The notes under the pieces: generated by a model | What the model was told of the DNA's origin: nothing | The model's input: only the letters and a program-made list of their open reading frames with translations | The model's database searches: none | Position numbers and translations under genes: made by a program | DNA from: Acidobacteriota bacterium | GTDB lineage: Bacteria > Acidobacteriota > Terriglobia > Terriglobales > Acidobacteriaceae | Assembly (NCBI GenBank): GCA_021800255.1 | Contig: JAJYZC010000012.1 | Coordinates: 1-57,326 of the forward strand | Direction of reading: 5' to 3' | Length of the DNA: 57,326 nucleotides | Part shown: positions 35,234 through 44,322 of the stretch, one piece after another | How the letters are laid out: each line of letters opens with the position of its first letter | Numbering within the stretch: position 1 is the stretch's first letter

Positions 35234-37789
35234 CTAATAAGCGGGTGGGAGCCTGGGGTCGCGAAAAATCGAGGTGGCGCGGCGGATGTCCCCCACGTTG
35301 CTGAAGTCGGCCAGCGTAAAGCTGTAGAGCCACTGTGTTTCATCGCGGCTGGTGGTGTTGGCCGTGCCCAGCTCGAAGCGCCGGTAGCCGACGGTCAGTC
35401 CGCAGCAGTCCCAGTTGTAGACCGCTTGTACTCCGGCATACTGCAACGTGTGCTGGACAAAGTCGTAGCCGCCGTTGAAAGCCATATCGAATCCCTTGCC
35501 GCTTTGTTTGCCGATTTGGAGGTAAGGCTGGAGTTCCTGGCTCCGAAGGGTTGAGGAAGCGCCGCTGCCGCCGGCGTTCTCGTCCACGGCGTTGAGCAGC
35601 GCGTGGGTCAGGCTGATGGTGGTGCGGCCCCAACTGTAGCCGGCGTAAAGATTGTCGGCGAGCAATTGGCCGCGGATGGTGTCGTAATCCATATCCCACT
35701 GGATGCGCAGATTCTTGACGGCCTGGAAACGGATGCGCGAGGTGATGGGCGCGATGTTGCGCGGCGAGGTGAGAAAAGTGGCGGCCATCAAACCCAGCGT
35801 GGAGTCAAAGACGTTGCGCCGGCCGGGAATGAGCGCGCCGCCAAAGTTGGGGTTGATGAAGTACTCCTGCGCGATGCGCCAGCTTGCCCATTCGCGCGGC
35901 TGGGTGGAACAGCCTTTCGCGGCGCCGGCCGCGGCCGCCGCGCAGGGCGGCTGCACGGTGGGGTGCAGATAAAACCGCTGCGTAAGCGAAAAACCGGCCT
36001 CGTTCACGTTGGTGGCGACGTCGGTGGTGTCAAAGAGAAGCACATTGCGGGCCTGGGAGCCAATGCCGCCCACATAACGGTAGTTCAACTCGGGCTCGAT
36101 CACATGGCGCAGTTGGCGATTCCAGGGAAGTGTGAAGTCGCGTTCCAGGACGGGCGGACGGATGTCTACGGAGGCTTCCGCATCGACCCGGTTGAGCGGT
36201 TCATGGCTGATCGTGGGAATGCCGTTGTTGGCGCCGGTAAGGTCGGGGATCTGGCTCTTGGTATAAGCGGTTTCCCGGAAAGCGCCCTGAGCCAGCAGGC
36301 TCCATCCGCCGCCGTGAAGCGGGAGGGAAAGATGGGGATAGAAATCCATGCGGCCCACGTTGCGGGAATGGAAATGCGGCTCCGAGCGGCTCAGGTAATC
36401 GAGCGACGAACCCAGGCCCCAATAGAGATGGGAGACGCCCAGGGGCCGGTCGAGCACGTCGTAACGCACGTTGGGCAGGTGGAGAAGCCGCACTTCATCG
36501 CCGTTCGTAGTGCTGGCGAAGTTCTGGAAGCGTTCCAGACCAACCGAGGGAATCAAACCGCCGGAGTTGTGAATATAGGCCACATTGCTGCTCACCTGGG
36601 AGCTGGTGGCTGCGGAGTAGTTTTCATCGAAGACCAGCCGGTATACGTAGCTGGAGAGATATTCGGCGGTTCCGGCGATGCGGGTGCCAGGGCCAAGGCT
36701 TTTGCTCCCGTATCCGTCGATGTCAACGCCGCCCTGATTGATGAGCTCAGGACCGGATGGGGTGGACTCCTCGATGCCCCGGTCAAGAAGCGCGCTCCAG
36801 TTCACCCGAACATTGTCAAGCCCGCGTCCCCGGTAGCGAAAATCGCCATTGGGCGCCCAGCCGCGCTTGCTGAAATACTCCGAGCCAAGCACCATGTCCA
36901 TGCTGCGGCTAATGGCCCAGTACACCTGCTCGCCGACGATGTAACCGCGTATGGAATCATTGCCGACTACCGGAATCAGCAAGCCGCTTTGGCGTCCTCC
37001 GGCGGCAACAGCGTGGTGCAGGTAGGGCAGATAGAAGATAGGCGCGCCCAGAAACTCAAAGAACGAATTCGTGGTCGAGGCCTGACCGTTGGCCAGAGCA
37101 ATGGAGCGGGAGATGATCCGCCAGTCCGGATGAGGCAGCCGGCAGTTGGTGATCGAGCCGTCGATCAGCCGGTAATCGTTGTCGCCGAGTTGCACCAACT
37201 CTTTGCCCGAGAAGAGCAGCGGATTGGGGGTGGAATAGACCGGCACTCGGCCCGAGGAGAGCAGCGGGTTGGTGGTGGAATTGGCCGGCCTGAGGCCGAT
37301 CCTGCGCACACCCTGGGAGCCGTGAACGTCATAGAAGCGTCCCGTGTGCGCGTTCAGGCGCATGACGCCATGCGAGGCGTAGATGAGCACATTTTGGGGG
37401 CCCCCGCTGACCCGGACGTGGCCCTCGGCCTCCAGTTCCGTGGTGGCTTCGTTGTAGACCGCCCTATCGGCGCGCAGAACGTAACCCTCGTAGTGGATCA
37501 CCACGTTGCCGGAGAGGGTCCAGGTCTTATCAGCGTTCGACCAGGTTTGATTCTGCGCCTGGATACGGATAGGTTTACCGCTGGCGGGCGCCGGCTCCGG
37601 CATCGCCAGGGGAAGAGTTTGCTGGCCGGGATCGCCGGGGAGCGGGGAACGGGATGATTGCGCCCTGGCGCCGGCCGCGCCCAAATCTCCGCTTTGCGGC
37701 GGAGGTAACGCGTTGGTCAACGTCTGCGCGTCAACTTGAGCGTGACAGAACGCGAGCAGCGTGATACATACTAATGTACGAGGACGCAT
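35234..37789 (-). CDS. lptD: LPS-assembly outer-membrane protein LptD
   Basis: 851 residues with a signal peptide ('RTLVCITLLAFCHAQVDA'). The N-terminal OstA/LptA-like domain is seen at about residues 70-170 ('ADKTWTLSGNVVIHYEGYVLRADRAV'). The rest is the large beta-barrel, with 'FFEFLGAPIFYLPYLHHAV' at its start and many alternating strands to the end. LptD with LptE places lipopolysaccharide in the outer leaflet. A vicinal Cys795-Cys796 pair in 'YNWDCCGLTVGYR' aligns with the C-terminal Cys pair that forms the essential disulfides in Escherichia LptD. This ties in with the DsbA-like gene downstream. The frame continues to a TTG at 37810, but the ATG at 37789 starts the signal peptide. Confidence 0.93.
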   Translation of the reverse strand: MRPRTLVCITLLAFCHAQVDAQTLTNALPPPQSGDLGAAGARAQSSRSPLPGDPGQQTLPLAMPEPAPASGKPIRIQAQNQTWSNADKTWTLSGNVVIHYEGYVLRADRAVYNEATTELEAEGHVRVSGGPQNVLIYASHGVMRLNAHTGRFYDVHGSQGVRRIGLRPANSTTNPLLSSGRVPVYSTPNPLLFSGKELVQLGDNDYRLIDGSITNCRLPHPDWRIISRSIALANGQASTTNSFFEFLGAPIFYLPYLHHAVAAGGRQSGLLIPVVGNDSIRGYIVGEQVYWAISRSMDMVLGSEYFSKRGWAPNGDFRYRGRGLDNVRVNWSALLDRGIEESTPSGPELINQGGVDIDGYGSKSLGPGTRIAGTAEYLSSYVYRLVFDENYSAATSSQVSSNVAYIHNSGGLIPSVGLERFQNFASTTNGDEVRLLHLPNVRYDVLDRPLGVSHLYWGLGSSLDYLSRSEPHFHSRNVGRMDFYPHLSLPLHGGGWSLLAQGAFRETAYTKSQIPDLTGANNGIPTISHEPLNRVDAEASVDIRPPVLERDFTLPWNRQLRHVIEPELNYRYVGGIGSQARNVLLFDTTDVATNVNEAGFSLTQRFYLHPTVQPPCAAAAAGAAKGCSTQPREWASWRIAQEYFINPNFGGALIPGRRNVFDSTLGLMAATFLTSPRNIAPITSRIRFQAVKNLRIQWDMDYDTIRGQLLADNLYAGYSWGRTTISLTHALLNAVDENAGGSGASSTLRSQELQPYLQIGKQSGKGFDMAFNGGYDFVQHTLQYAGVQAVYNWDCCGLTVGYRRFELGTANTTSRDETQWLYSFTLADFSNVGDIRRATSIFRDPRLPPAY

Positions 37790-38062
37790 CCGTAGACCAA
37801 AGTGGTGCAAGGCTCAGCATAGCAAAACCACCTTGAATATAGACGCGCTCCGCGTGGCTCTGGCAACAGGCAAAAACCGGATTTTGGGGCGGGCGGCGGA
37901 TGGAACGATCCGCAGCCGCACCAGCCGTGTCCGCGCAACCTCCCGCACATTTTGGAAGATCGCCGGCAACGTCCCGGAGGCCATTCGGGCTTTGCGCAAA
38001 CGGCAACAGCCGCGGGGTTCGTCCGCCAGACAAACGCCCGCTTCAGAAGGAGCGCAGGAGCA

Positions 38063-39391
38063 TTGAGCACATCCCTCAGCCAGGCCCATCTCACCAGCTT
38101 GTGGAAGCAGGAAGTCAATCAGCGCGTTGCCGCGCACAAGAGCCGCAAAGGCGCCGGCGGCGCAGAACCGGAAACCGGCGTGGAGACCCGCCCCAGCGTC
38201 AACCGGCGCGCCGCCGAAGCCGCAGCGCGTGTGGCTGCGCGCTATGCGAACGTGCCCAGCTACAACGAGATGCTGGCCGATGAAGCGCGCGCGGCATTGC
38301 GCGCCGCCGAAGCTGCATCCAAGGCCGCGCTCGAAGCGCAGGCTGCCGCCGCCTCGGTTCTGGCTGGTATTGAGGCTACGGCTGGCTCGGAACCGGCGCC
38401 GGAACCGCAATTTTCTCTCAGCGCGATCCATGTAGCGGAGGATCGAGGCGTACCGGAAGCGGCTCTTGCGAACTTGCCTTCGCATGGCCCGGACCGCAAC
38501 GCGCCGCCACGGGCGGCCGCTTGGCCCCTTGATCGCGCGGAGCTGCCGGTTGAGCACGCGATTGCCCTGCCTGCGCCTGCGCCGCTCCCCTTTGCGGCCG
38601 GGGTAGAGGATGGGCGGAAACCCGCGCCGCAGGATATGGGTGAGGGAAGCGGCGAGGAGATTCCGGTGATCGAACCCGGCCAGCCCATTCACGGCAATCT
38701 GATCGAATTTCCACGCCAACTGGTGGCCGCGCGCAAGGCACGCCCGAGGCGTGCTGAAGGACCGTATGCCGCGCTCGAAGCCGGCACGCAGTTGAGCATC
38801 TTTGAAGTCGATCCGGCTGCCATCTCCACCCAACCTGAAGCGGCCGCCGCCGGCCTGGAGAAAACGGAGGCGCCTGCCTGGATCGCGCCGGAGTGGTCGG
38901 AGATTGAGCTTGAGCCGCAGCCGCAGAGCGAAGCCGAAGAGATTTTGGAGGAACCGGCCGCTGAGCTTGCGGCCTCTCCGGAGATCGAACCTGCGCCGGT
39001 GAGCCGGCGGTTGATGGCGGCGGTTGTGGATGCCGCGCTGATTTTGGCGGCTGTCCTGGCGGCGGCCGTGATGGCCGCAAACCATACCCAGGCATTTCCG
39101 GGCAAGCACGAAGCCGGGATCTGGGCGGGCTTGGCGCTGCTGATTGCGGCTGCTGCTTACCAGGCGCTATTCTTCACGCTGGGCCAGGCCACGCCGGGCA
39201 TGAGGTACGCCCAAATCAAACTCTGTACGTTGGACGGCCAGAACCCCACATGCGCGCAAAGGCGCCGCCGTCTGGCCGCACTGCTGCTCTCAGTGCTGCC
39301 AGTGGGGCTGGGCTTTGGGTGGGCGCTCTTCGACGACGACCACCTGACCTGGCACGACCGGCTTTCGGGAACCTATCCGCGCCAATATTGA
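38063..39391 (+). CDS. RDD family membrane protein with long Ala/Glu/Pro-rich N-terminal region
   Basis: 442 residues. The last 110 are an RDD domain with three membrane helices ('SRRLMAAVVDAALILAAVLA', 'ALLIAAAAYQALFFTLG', 'QATPGMRYAQIKL', 'HDRLSGTYPR'), a family of unclear transport function. The first 330 are low-complexity, with a coiled Ala-rich part ('RAAEAAARVAARYANV') and acidic Pro-rich stretches, and are probably disordered in the cytosol. The TTG at 38063 is chosen: AAGGAG is ten bases upstream, and the frame upstream of it (open to 37952) lies in the lptD promoter area. It is divergent from lptD. Confidence 0.75.
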   Translation: MSTSLSQAHLTSLWKQEVNQRVAAHKSRKGAGGAEPETGVETRPSVNRRAAEAAARVAARYANVPSYNEMLADEARAALRAAEAASKAALEAQAAAASVLAGIEATAGSEPAPEPQFSLSAIHVAEDRGVPEAALANLPSHGPDRNAPPRAAAWPLDRAELPVEHAIALPAPAPLPFAAGVEDGRKPAPQDMGEGSGEEIPVIEPGQPIHGNLIEFPRQLVAARKARPRRAEGPYAALEAGTQLSIFEVDPAAISTQPEAAAAGLEKTEAPAWIAPEWSEIELEPQPQSEAEEILEEPAAELAASPEIEPAPVSRRLMAAVVDAALILAAVLAAAVMAANHTQAFPGKHEAGIWAGLALLIAAAAYQALFFTLGQATPGMRYAQIKLCTLDGQNPTCAQRRRRLAALLLSVLPVGLGFGWALFDDDHLTWHDRLSGTYPRQY

Positions 39392-39545
39392 GGGGATGAG
39401 TCCGAAATCAAGAGCACAAACTCCGGGGGCGGCGCATCTAATTCCGATTCCAGCGGGCGTGGCCGGTTCTCCCGGCCGGAATTCATAGCCTCAAGTCCGG
39501 CAGTTCCGTCCTGCCCCCGGCCGCCAATTGGAAATAGAATCGCTA

Positions 39546-39655
39546 TAGCATTTTCGGAAAGGTGTAGACCGGAACCGCTCCTGCTGAGTGGATTTTCCCT
39601 CAAGAAAAATCCACTTTCACGGCTCTCAATCGTGCACAGTTTTCCGAAAATGCCG
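39546..39655. repeat. MITE-like palindromic element with TA flanks
   Basis: About 110 bp that is palindromic over most of its length. The outer arms are a perfect 13-bp inverted repeat (GCATTTTCGGAAA at 39548-39560, complement at 39641-39653). An inner 10-bp stem AGTGGATTTT (39587-39596, complement 39606-39615) sits in the middle. TA lies just outside both ends (39544-39545 and 39656-39657), as for IS630/Tc1-type insertions. It lies 17 bp before the methyltransferase ATG, so it may affect its expression. Confidence 0.6.
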
Positions 39656-39672
39656 TAGAACGGCTGACTCGA

Positions 39673-40359
39673 ATGGCGCATTGTCCGATGAAATTTCGCT
39701 TCGTGCGCGGCAAGTTCTCCACGCCTTCGCCGCGCATACTCGATGTCGGCTGCGGCAATGGCTCGCCCACGGCAACAAAGCGATGGTTTCCCGGCTGTCA
39801 CTACGCGGGCGCGGACATCCAGCGGTACAAGCTAAGCGACGCCGACGTGGCGGCGATGGACAGGTACTTTCCGCTGGGCGCGGACGGATCGGGCTACGAT
39901 GCGATTCCCGGCGCCGCCTACGACTTCGTAATTCTGAACCACGTGGTGGAGCACATGCGCGATCCCAAGCCAGTGGTGGCGAAGCTGTGCGCCAAGCTCA
40001 GGCCGGGCGGATTCATGTGGATCGCGTTTCCATCCTTGCGCAGTTTATCGCTGCCGCATTCCCAAGACGAAACCTTGCAGTTTTGCGATGATCCTACCCA
40101 CGTGTACGTGCCGGCGGTGCGCGAGATGGCGAACATCCTGCTCGCCAACGGCGTTGCGGTGCTCCATGCGGGCCGCTCGCGCGAGGGATTTTGGACTACG
40201 CTGGCCGACGTGACGAAGTTCGGCAAGCGCGCCGCAAGGAAACTGTTCACTGGAGAATTTTCCGGGCGCGGGATGTGGTACTTGCTGGGCTTTGAGGATC
40301 ACGTGTTTGGGCAGCGCAGGTTGAATGAAGGGCAGGAGCGCATCCTTCACGATAGCTAG
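39673..40359 (+). CDS. Class I SAM-dependent methyltransferase
   Basis: 228 residues. SAM motif I 'RILDVGCGNG' is at residues 21-30. The acidic loop 'GADIQRYKLSDADVA', motif 'YDFVILNHVVEHMRDPKPVVAKL' and 'LRPGGFMWIAFP' follow, a Methyltransf_11/23 type. The substrate is unknown; the C-terminal region with 'LFTGEFSGRGMWYLLGFEDH' is not one I recognise. A second ATG at 39688 is possible. The MITE-like palindrome directly precedes it, and it converges with sthA, leaving 16 bp between. Confidence 0.82.
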   Translation: MAHCPMKFRFVRGKFSTPSPRILDVGCGNGSPTATKRWFPGCHYAGADIQRYKLSDADVAAMDRYFPLGADGSGYDAIPGAAYDFVILNHVVEHMRDPKPVVAKLCAKLRPGGFMWIAFPSLRSLSLPHSQDETLQFCDDPTHVYVPAVREMANILLANGVAVLHAGRSREGFWTTLADVTKFGKRAARKLFTGEFSGRGMWYLLGFEDHVFGQRRLNEGQERILHDS

Positions 40360-40375
40360 CAGCTAGAAACTGGAG

Positions 40376-41821
40376 CTAGTCGTTTTGGTACCTGTGCAGC
40401 CGGCCCAGGCCGTTGAAGGCCGCTACCTTGTAACATTCGGCGAGGGTGGGGTAGTTGAATACAGTGTCGATGAAGTAGTCGATCTCGCCGTCCAGGATCA
40501 TGACCGCCTGGCCGATGTGGACCAGTTCGGCAGCGCCATCGCCGATGATGTGCACGCCCAGCACCTTGCGGGTGTCGCGATGGAAGATGAGTTTCAGCCG
40601 TCCGGCGGTGTCACCGCGGATTTGGCCGCGAGCGACCTCACGGTAGTAGGCCATGCCCACTTCATAGGGCACGTCCTCGTCTGTCAACTGCTCTTCGGTC
40701 TTGCCGATAAAGCTGATTTCAGGGATGGTGTAAATGCCATAGGGGTAAAAGCCGGGATTGGAGGCGGCCGAGCGGTCCCCGAAGGCGCAGCAGGCGGCGA
40801 TGCGGCCCTGCTCCATGGAGACCGAGGCCAGGGCGGGGAAGCCTACCACGTCGCCGGCGGCATAAATGTGCTCGACCTTGGTCTGGAAGTGCCCATCCAC
40901 GGCGATGCGGCCGCGCGCATCGGCCTCCAGGCCGGCGGCGGCCAGATTCAAATTGTCAACGCTGCCCTGGCGGCCCACGGCATAGAGCAGTGCGTCGCCC
41001 GAAACGCGCTTCTTGCTCTTCAAATTGGCGACCACCGTACTCCTGGCCGGGCTTGCCTGCGACGGGTCTTGAGCAGGCTGCGGAGCCAGCTCCTCGACGC
41101 TCTCCACCTCCTCGCCCAGCCGCAAGGTGACGCGATTATCGCGCAGGTGGTAGCTGAGGGCCTCAGCGATCTCGCGATCAACAAAGTCCAGCAGCCGGTC
41201 GCGCCTTTCAATGAGCGTGACGCGCACGCCCAGAACCGCGAACATGCAGGCGTATTCCACCCCGATGACGCCGCCGCCCACGACAATCAGAGAGCGGGGC
41301 AGCTCGGGCAGGCTCAGGATCTGATCGCTGTTGATGATGTTGCGGCCATTGATGGGCACAGCGGGCGACGAGGCCGGCCGGGTGCCCACAGCGATGATGA
41401 TGCGGCCGGCCTCGAGAGTGGTTTCCGCCTCAGGACCTTGGACGTGAACCTGGTGGGGATCGAGGAAGCGGGCGATGCCGTGCACCACGTCGATGCCATT
41501 GCGCGAGAGCTGCGCCTCAATCACATCCACTTCAGTCTTGATGACCGCCTGGACGCGGAAGGCCAGGTCGGCCATGGTGATCTTCTCCTTGACACGGTAG
41601 TTGATGCCGTAGATCGCCCGGTAGTTGTAGCCGGAGAGGTGCAGCACGGCCTCGCGCATGGTTTTGGAGGGGATGGTGCCGGTGTTGACGCTGACTCCGC
41701 CTACCACGGTGCGGGCTTCGACCACGGCCACGCGCTTGCCGGCCTTGGCGGCCGCCACGGCCGCACGCTGGCCGGCGGGTCCGGAACCGATGACGATCAA
41801 GTCATATTGAACGGTGCTCAT
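40376..41821 (-). CDS. sthA: Soluble pyridine nucleotide transhydrogenase (Si-specific)
   Basis: 481 residues, the family length. The flavoenzyme exchanges hydride between NADPH and NAD+ in the cytosol. The FAD-binding 'DLIVIGSGPAGQRAAVAAAK' is at the N-terminus. 'VSVNTGTIPSKTMREAVLH' replaces the redox-disulfide region of lipoamide dehydrogenases, as is usual for SthA. 'LIVVGGGVIGVEYACMFA' binds NAD(P), and 'HVYAAGDVVG'-type 'IYAAGDVVGFPALASVSMEQGRI' and 'GIYTIPEISFIGKTEEQLT' match SthA closely. The dimerisation domain closes the protein. A 15-residue insert with Pro/Gln/Ser lies around residue 250. Confidence 0.94.
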   Translation of the reverse strand: MSTVQYDLIVIGSGPAGQRAAVAAAKAGKRVAVVEARTVVGGVSVNTGTIPSKTMREAVLHLSGYNYRAIYGINYRVKEKITMADLAFRVQAVIKTEVDVIEAQLSRNGIDVVHGIARFLDPHQVHVQGPEAETTLEAGRIIIAVGTRPASSPAVPINGRNIINSDQILSLPELPRSLIVVGGGVIGVEYACMFAVLGVRVTLIERRDRLLDFVDREIAEALSYHLRDNRVTLRLGEEVESVEELAPQPAQDPSQASPARSTVVANLKSKKRVSGDALLYAVGRQGSVDNLNLAAAGLEADARGRIAVDGHFQTKVEHIYAAGDVVGFPALASVSMEQGRIAACCAFGDRSAASNPGFYPYGIYTIPEISFIGKTEEQLTDEDVPYEVGMAYYREVARGQIRGDTAGRLKLIFHRDTRKVLGVHIIGDGAAELVHIGQAVMILDGEIDYFIDTVFNYPTLAECYKVAAFNGLGRLHRYQND

Positions 41822-42018
41822 GCGGAGTGTTCAGATCTCCTTGAAGTTTTGATCTGCCATGAGAGACAGGGAAGTGGTTGTATTGCGATTGCTTTGCTGC
41901 CGGCCCCTGAAGGATGATTTCTCGATGGTGCGAAAGAAGTTCTATCTTATCGACGCTGCCAAATAAACTCGGTAACCTGGCCTCCCCAAAAAGCATAGGT
42001 TTCCGCATACTGAGCAGT

Positions 42019-42942
42019 TTACCCCGGAATGTCTCGCCGGAGAGATTGTAATTTCCACCACATTAATCGATGCTTCCTAGTCGAAAAAAGCCGCCTGAAG
42101 AAATAGGCGAGTGTAATCTTGGCGTAGGGCGAGCTCCTATCGCGCCGCACTTGCCGTATCGCGCGTTCGAAGATACGCAGGGTATGAAAGGCCCGTCCGG
42201 CGCCGCTCCGGTACGTGTCCCAAAATGCGCCTTCCGCGGCAAGAAAGCTTGAATAACGCTCGGCTGACATCGAGTTTTTAAAATCGATCACGCTGATTTT
42301 ATGCTGTAGCGACAAATCACCTGCAATGTAAACCTGCTTGCCATGCTGGTGCAGCAGGTGAAATACGGCGACGTCGGAGTAATCCAGCCAGAAATCTTCA
42401 TTGAAGCCGCCGATCTCGCGTAACGCATCGGTTCGCATTAGCGCGCCGCTGTTGGCCGCCGCCACCTGCCTGGGATATACCCCTTCGAACCGCCTGCGCA
42501 GTGCCCTGAGATGTTTAAAACCAACCTCGACTGGCGAAAGAATGCGATCGCCGTTCATCAGAAACGGAACCACTGCGGCGATCAGGGGTTTGTTCAATAA
42601 CTTACAACCGAGATCGAACATCTGCGGCAGGAAATCCGCAGGTACTTCTGTGTCCTGATCGAGCAGCAGCAGCCATTGGCAATCCATCGCGCCCGCGATT
42701 TCCATGGCGCGGTTATACGCGCCGGATACGCCGAGATTGTGCAGCGAGTGCTTATAAATAAATGAGGACAAGGTCGGAGGGTTCGTAAGTGGCGCCGGGG
42801 TATTATCCCAGATCAAAACGCTCAATGAGTCATGCAGCTTTGGATTACAGGCGAAGCTCTGCAGAAGCCCCTGTATGGCCGGGGACTCCGTCAATGGCAT
42901 TTTATACAGGACCACAGTTACCAGAATCCGCGCTTTCGGCAT
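42019..42942 (-). CDS. Family 2 glycosyltransferase (rhamnosyltransferase-like)
   Basis: 307 residues. The GT-A fold is shown by 'ILVTVVLYKMPL' at the N-terminus, 'NLGVSGAYNRAMEIA' and the metal-binding D-Q-D at 95-97 in 'LLLLDQDTEVP'. 'ANSGALMRTDALREIGGFNEDFWLDYSD' is the acceptor-side signature common in surface-polysaccharide rhamnosyltransferases. The sugar and acceptor are not predictable. It lies next to a sulfotransferase and the PAPS genes on the same strand, so its product glycan could be the target that is sulfated. Confidence 0.85.
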   Translation of the reverse strand: MPKARILVTVVLYKMPLTESPAIQGLLQSFACNPKLHDSLSVLIWDNTPAPLTNPPTLSSFIYKHSLHNLGVSGAYNRAMEIAGAMDCQWLLLLDQDTEVPADFLPQMFDLGCKLLNKPLIAAVVPFLMNGDRILSPVEVGFKHLRALRRRFEGVYPRQVAAANSGALMRTDALREIGGFNEDFWLDYSDVAVFHLLHQHGKQVYIAGDLSLQHKISVIDFKNSMSAERYSSFLAAEGAFWDTYRSGAGRAFHTLRIFERAIRQVRRDRSSPYAKITLAYFFRRLFSTRKHRLMWWKLQSLRRDIPG

Positions 42943-42996
42943 CCCATCAACCCGGCAATTTCCGTAACGAGCTAAACTCGATTCATCGATCCACTT

Positions 42997-44019
42997 TCAC
43001 TGCGGAAACCTCGATTTGGCGCCGCGATCCCTAAATAACCCCAAGCGCCTGGTCAAATTGGAACACGCAATCATGAAGCTGCGGCCGGCGCGGCTCGCAG
43101 AGTTGTTCGCGGCGCGCATTCTGCGGCGTCCCCTCAAGAATACGCCTTCGCAGAGGGATAAATAATCTCTCCATCCAGGATAAACTTCATATCCTGGCGT
43201 ATGGAACAAGCTGCTCTTACCGCCCTCGCGGGTCAATTCTTGACAAGCGTCGTATAACTTGCGCTGCCCGGAGTCTAACAATAGGCTTTCAGATCCGCTA
43301 GGCCGGCTCGAATCCCTTCCCTCTGTCTCAATGACTCCCATCATCGCATCGAGACGTTGGCGGGCGTCGCTAACAGCGCCGAACGTATCATTGAGGAAGC
43401 CGCTTAGGCGAATGCATTCCTGCGAAGGCTGCTGCAGAAAGCCCTCATATGACACATGCAACGAAGGCGCCTCCTGGGGCAGTTCGCATAAGATGGACTG
43501 AACGTAAAGCTGCCAGAGTAATATCCCTGCACTTAAGGGAAAGCCGTTACGCGTCTTTAACGAATGTGCTACAGCAACCGGATGCCGAATGGCAATGATA
43601 TACACGGCGTTGGGCAGCAGCGCCCGCCAAAACGGCAGAAGAAGTGAAAGTCGAGGGTCTTTCCACACCCACAATGGCGAGAGCGAGCCCATGGATTGGA
43701 TCAGTTGCTGTGCGCGTTCAACGAGTGCGCTTTGTTTGAGGAGATCTGAGATTTGGTCGGACGATGAAGGCGGGACCGCCCAGGACGCATCGGCAGTCTT
43801 GAGCAGAAAATTGTTGAATTTGACCAGAGGCTCGTGCTCCCAGTAACCGCTTGGGTTATTCGAATCCGGCGTCAGAAGGTCCGACGTTTGCCCAATAGAT
43901 ACGCCTGCCGCGTGAACGAGATGAGCGAGCATGGATGTGCCGCTGCGGTGCATCCCCAAGACTATGATTTGACGGCTTCCCAATTTTCCGCACCCAATTT
44001 CCGGTTGTCGCTGTGCCAT
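42997..44019 (-). CDS. PAPS-dependent sulfotransferase family protein
   Basis: 340 residues. The 5'-phosphosulfate loop is 'VLGMHRSGTSMLAHLV' (HRSGTS at 24-29). A 3'-phosphate-binding part is seen in 'YIIAIRHPVAVAHSLKTRNG' near residues 138-157, with the conserved R-x-P. Such enzymes move sulfate from PAPS to a hydroxyl of a glycan, lipid or small molecule, releasing PAP. The downstream-strand neighbours cysQ, cysNC and cysD provide PAPS and remove PAP. The start at 44019 is the first ATG, and 54 bp separate it from the glycosyltransferase. Confidence 0.82.
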   Translation of the reverse strand: MAQRQPEIGCGKLGSRQIIVLGMHRSGTSMLAHLVHAAGVSIGQTSDLLTPDSNNPSGYWEHEPLVKFNNFLLKTADASWAVPPSSSDQISDLLKQSALVERAQQLIQSMGSLSPLWVWKDPRLSLLLPFWRALLPNAVYIIAIRHPVAVAHSLKTRNGFPLSAGILLWQLYVQSILCELPQEAPSLHVSYEGFLQQPSQECIRLSGFLNDTFGAVSDARQRLDAMMGVIETEGRDSSRPSGSESLLLDSGQRKLYDACQELTREGGKSSLFHTPGYEVYPGWRDYLSLCEGVFLRGRRRMRAANNSASRAGRSFMIACSNLTRRLGLFRDRGAKSRFPQ

Positions 44020-44322
44020 GATTCTTTGAATTTTTAAGGCCGGTGGCGATTCACTGCAAGCAGATTGCCATGATAGCTCAATCGTGTCTCCGTGCCAGGT
44101 GTCTTTTATCCCAACTTAGCGCCCATTCTCGCATCATGCGCCTCGCGTGCTCTGCCGGCTTACAATGCGGCGCGCTTCCCTTCGTCATGCCGATGCCGGC
44201 GAAGATCGCCTCCGGCGCACGGGCCTTGCTGCGGCTCCTGTAGAAAGGCAGCCTGAAACCGATCATAGCATCCAGACGGATCGCCGCGGCTGCACAGGTT
44301 ACGGACGCCGCTTCCACCTGGT
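44020..44322. other. Intergenic region between cysQ and the sulfotransferase
   Basis: About 300 bp. A 79-codon minus-strand frame from a GTG at 44317 exists, but I recognise nothing in it and it has no ribosome site. It may be noncoding or a decayed gene. Confidence 0.35.

Noticed and set aside
35118..35333. N-terminal extension of the DsbA-like gene over the lptD 3' end
   Set aside because: The extension has no signal peptide and overlaps lptD; a ribosome site and lipobox place the start at TTG 35117.
35603..37657. 684-codon open frame opposite lptD
   Set aside because: Same cause: antisense of a high-GC gene. LptD domains and a signal peptide are clear on the minus strand.
40376..41821. 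Loss of the redox Cys pair in the disulfide-oxidoreductase-like protein
   Set aside because: Absence of the disulfide is the norm for soluble transhydrogenases, so it is not a defect.
40385..41917. 510-codon open frame opposite sthA
   Set aside because: Antisense shadow; sthA matches the transhydrogenase family along its whole length.
44078..44317. 79-codon minus-strand frame in the gap between cysQ and the sulfotransferase
   Set aside because: GTG start, no ribosome site, no recognisable motif. I kept the gap as noncoding, though a decayed gene is possible.
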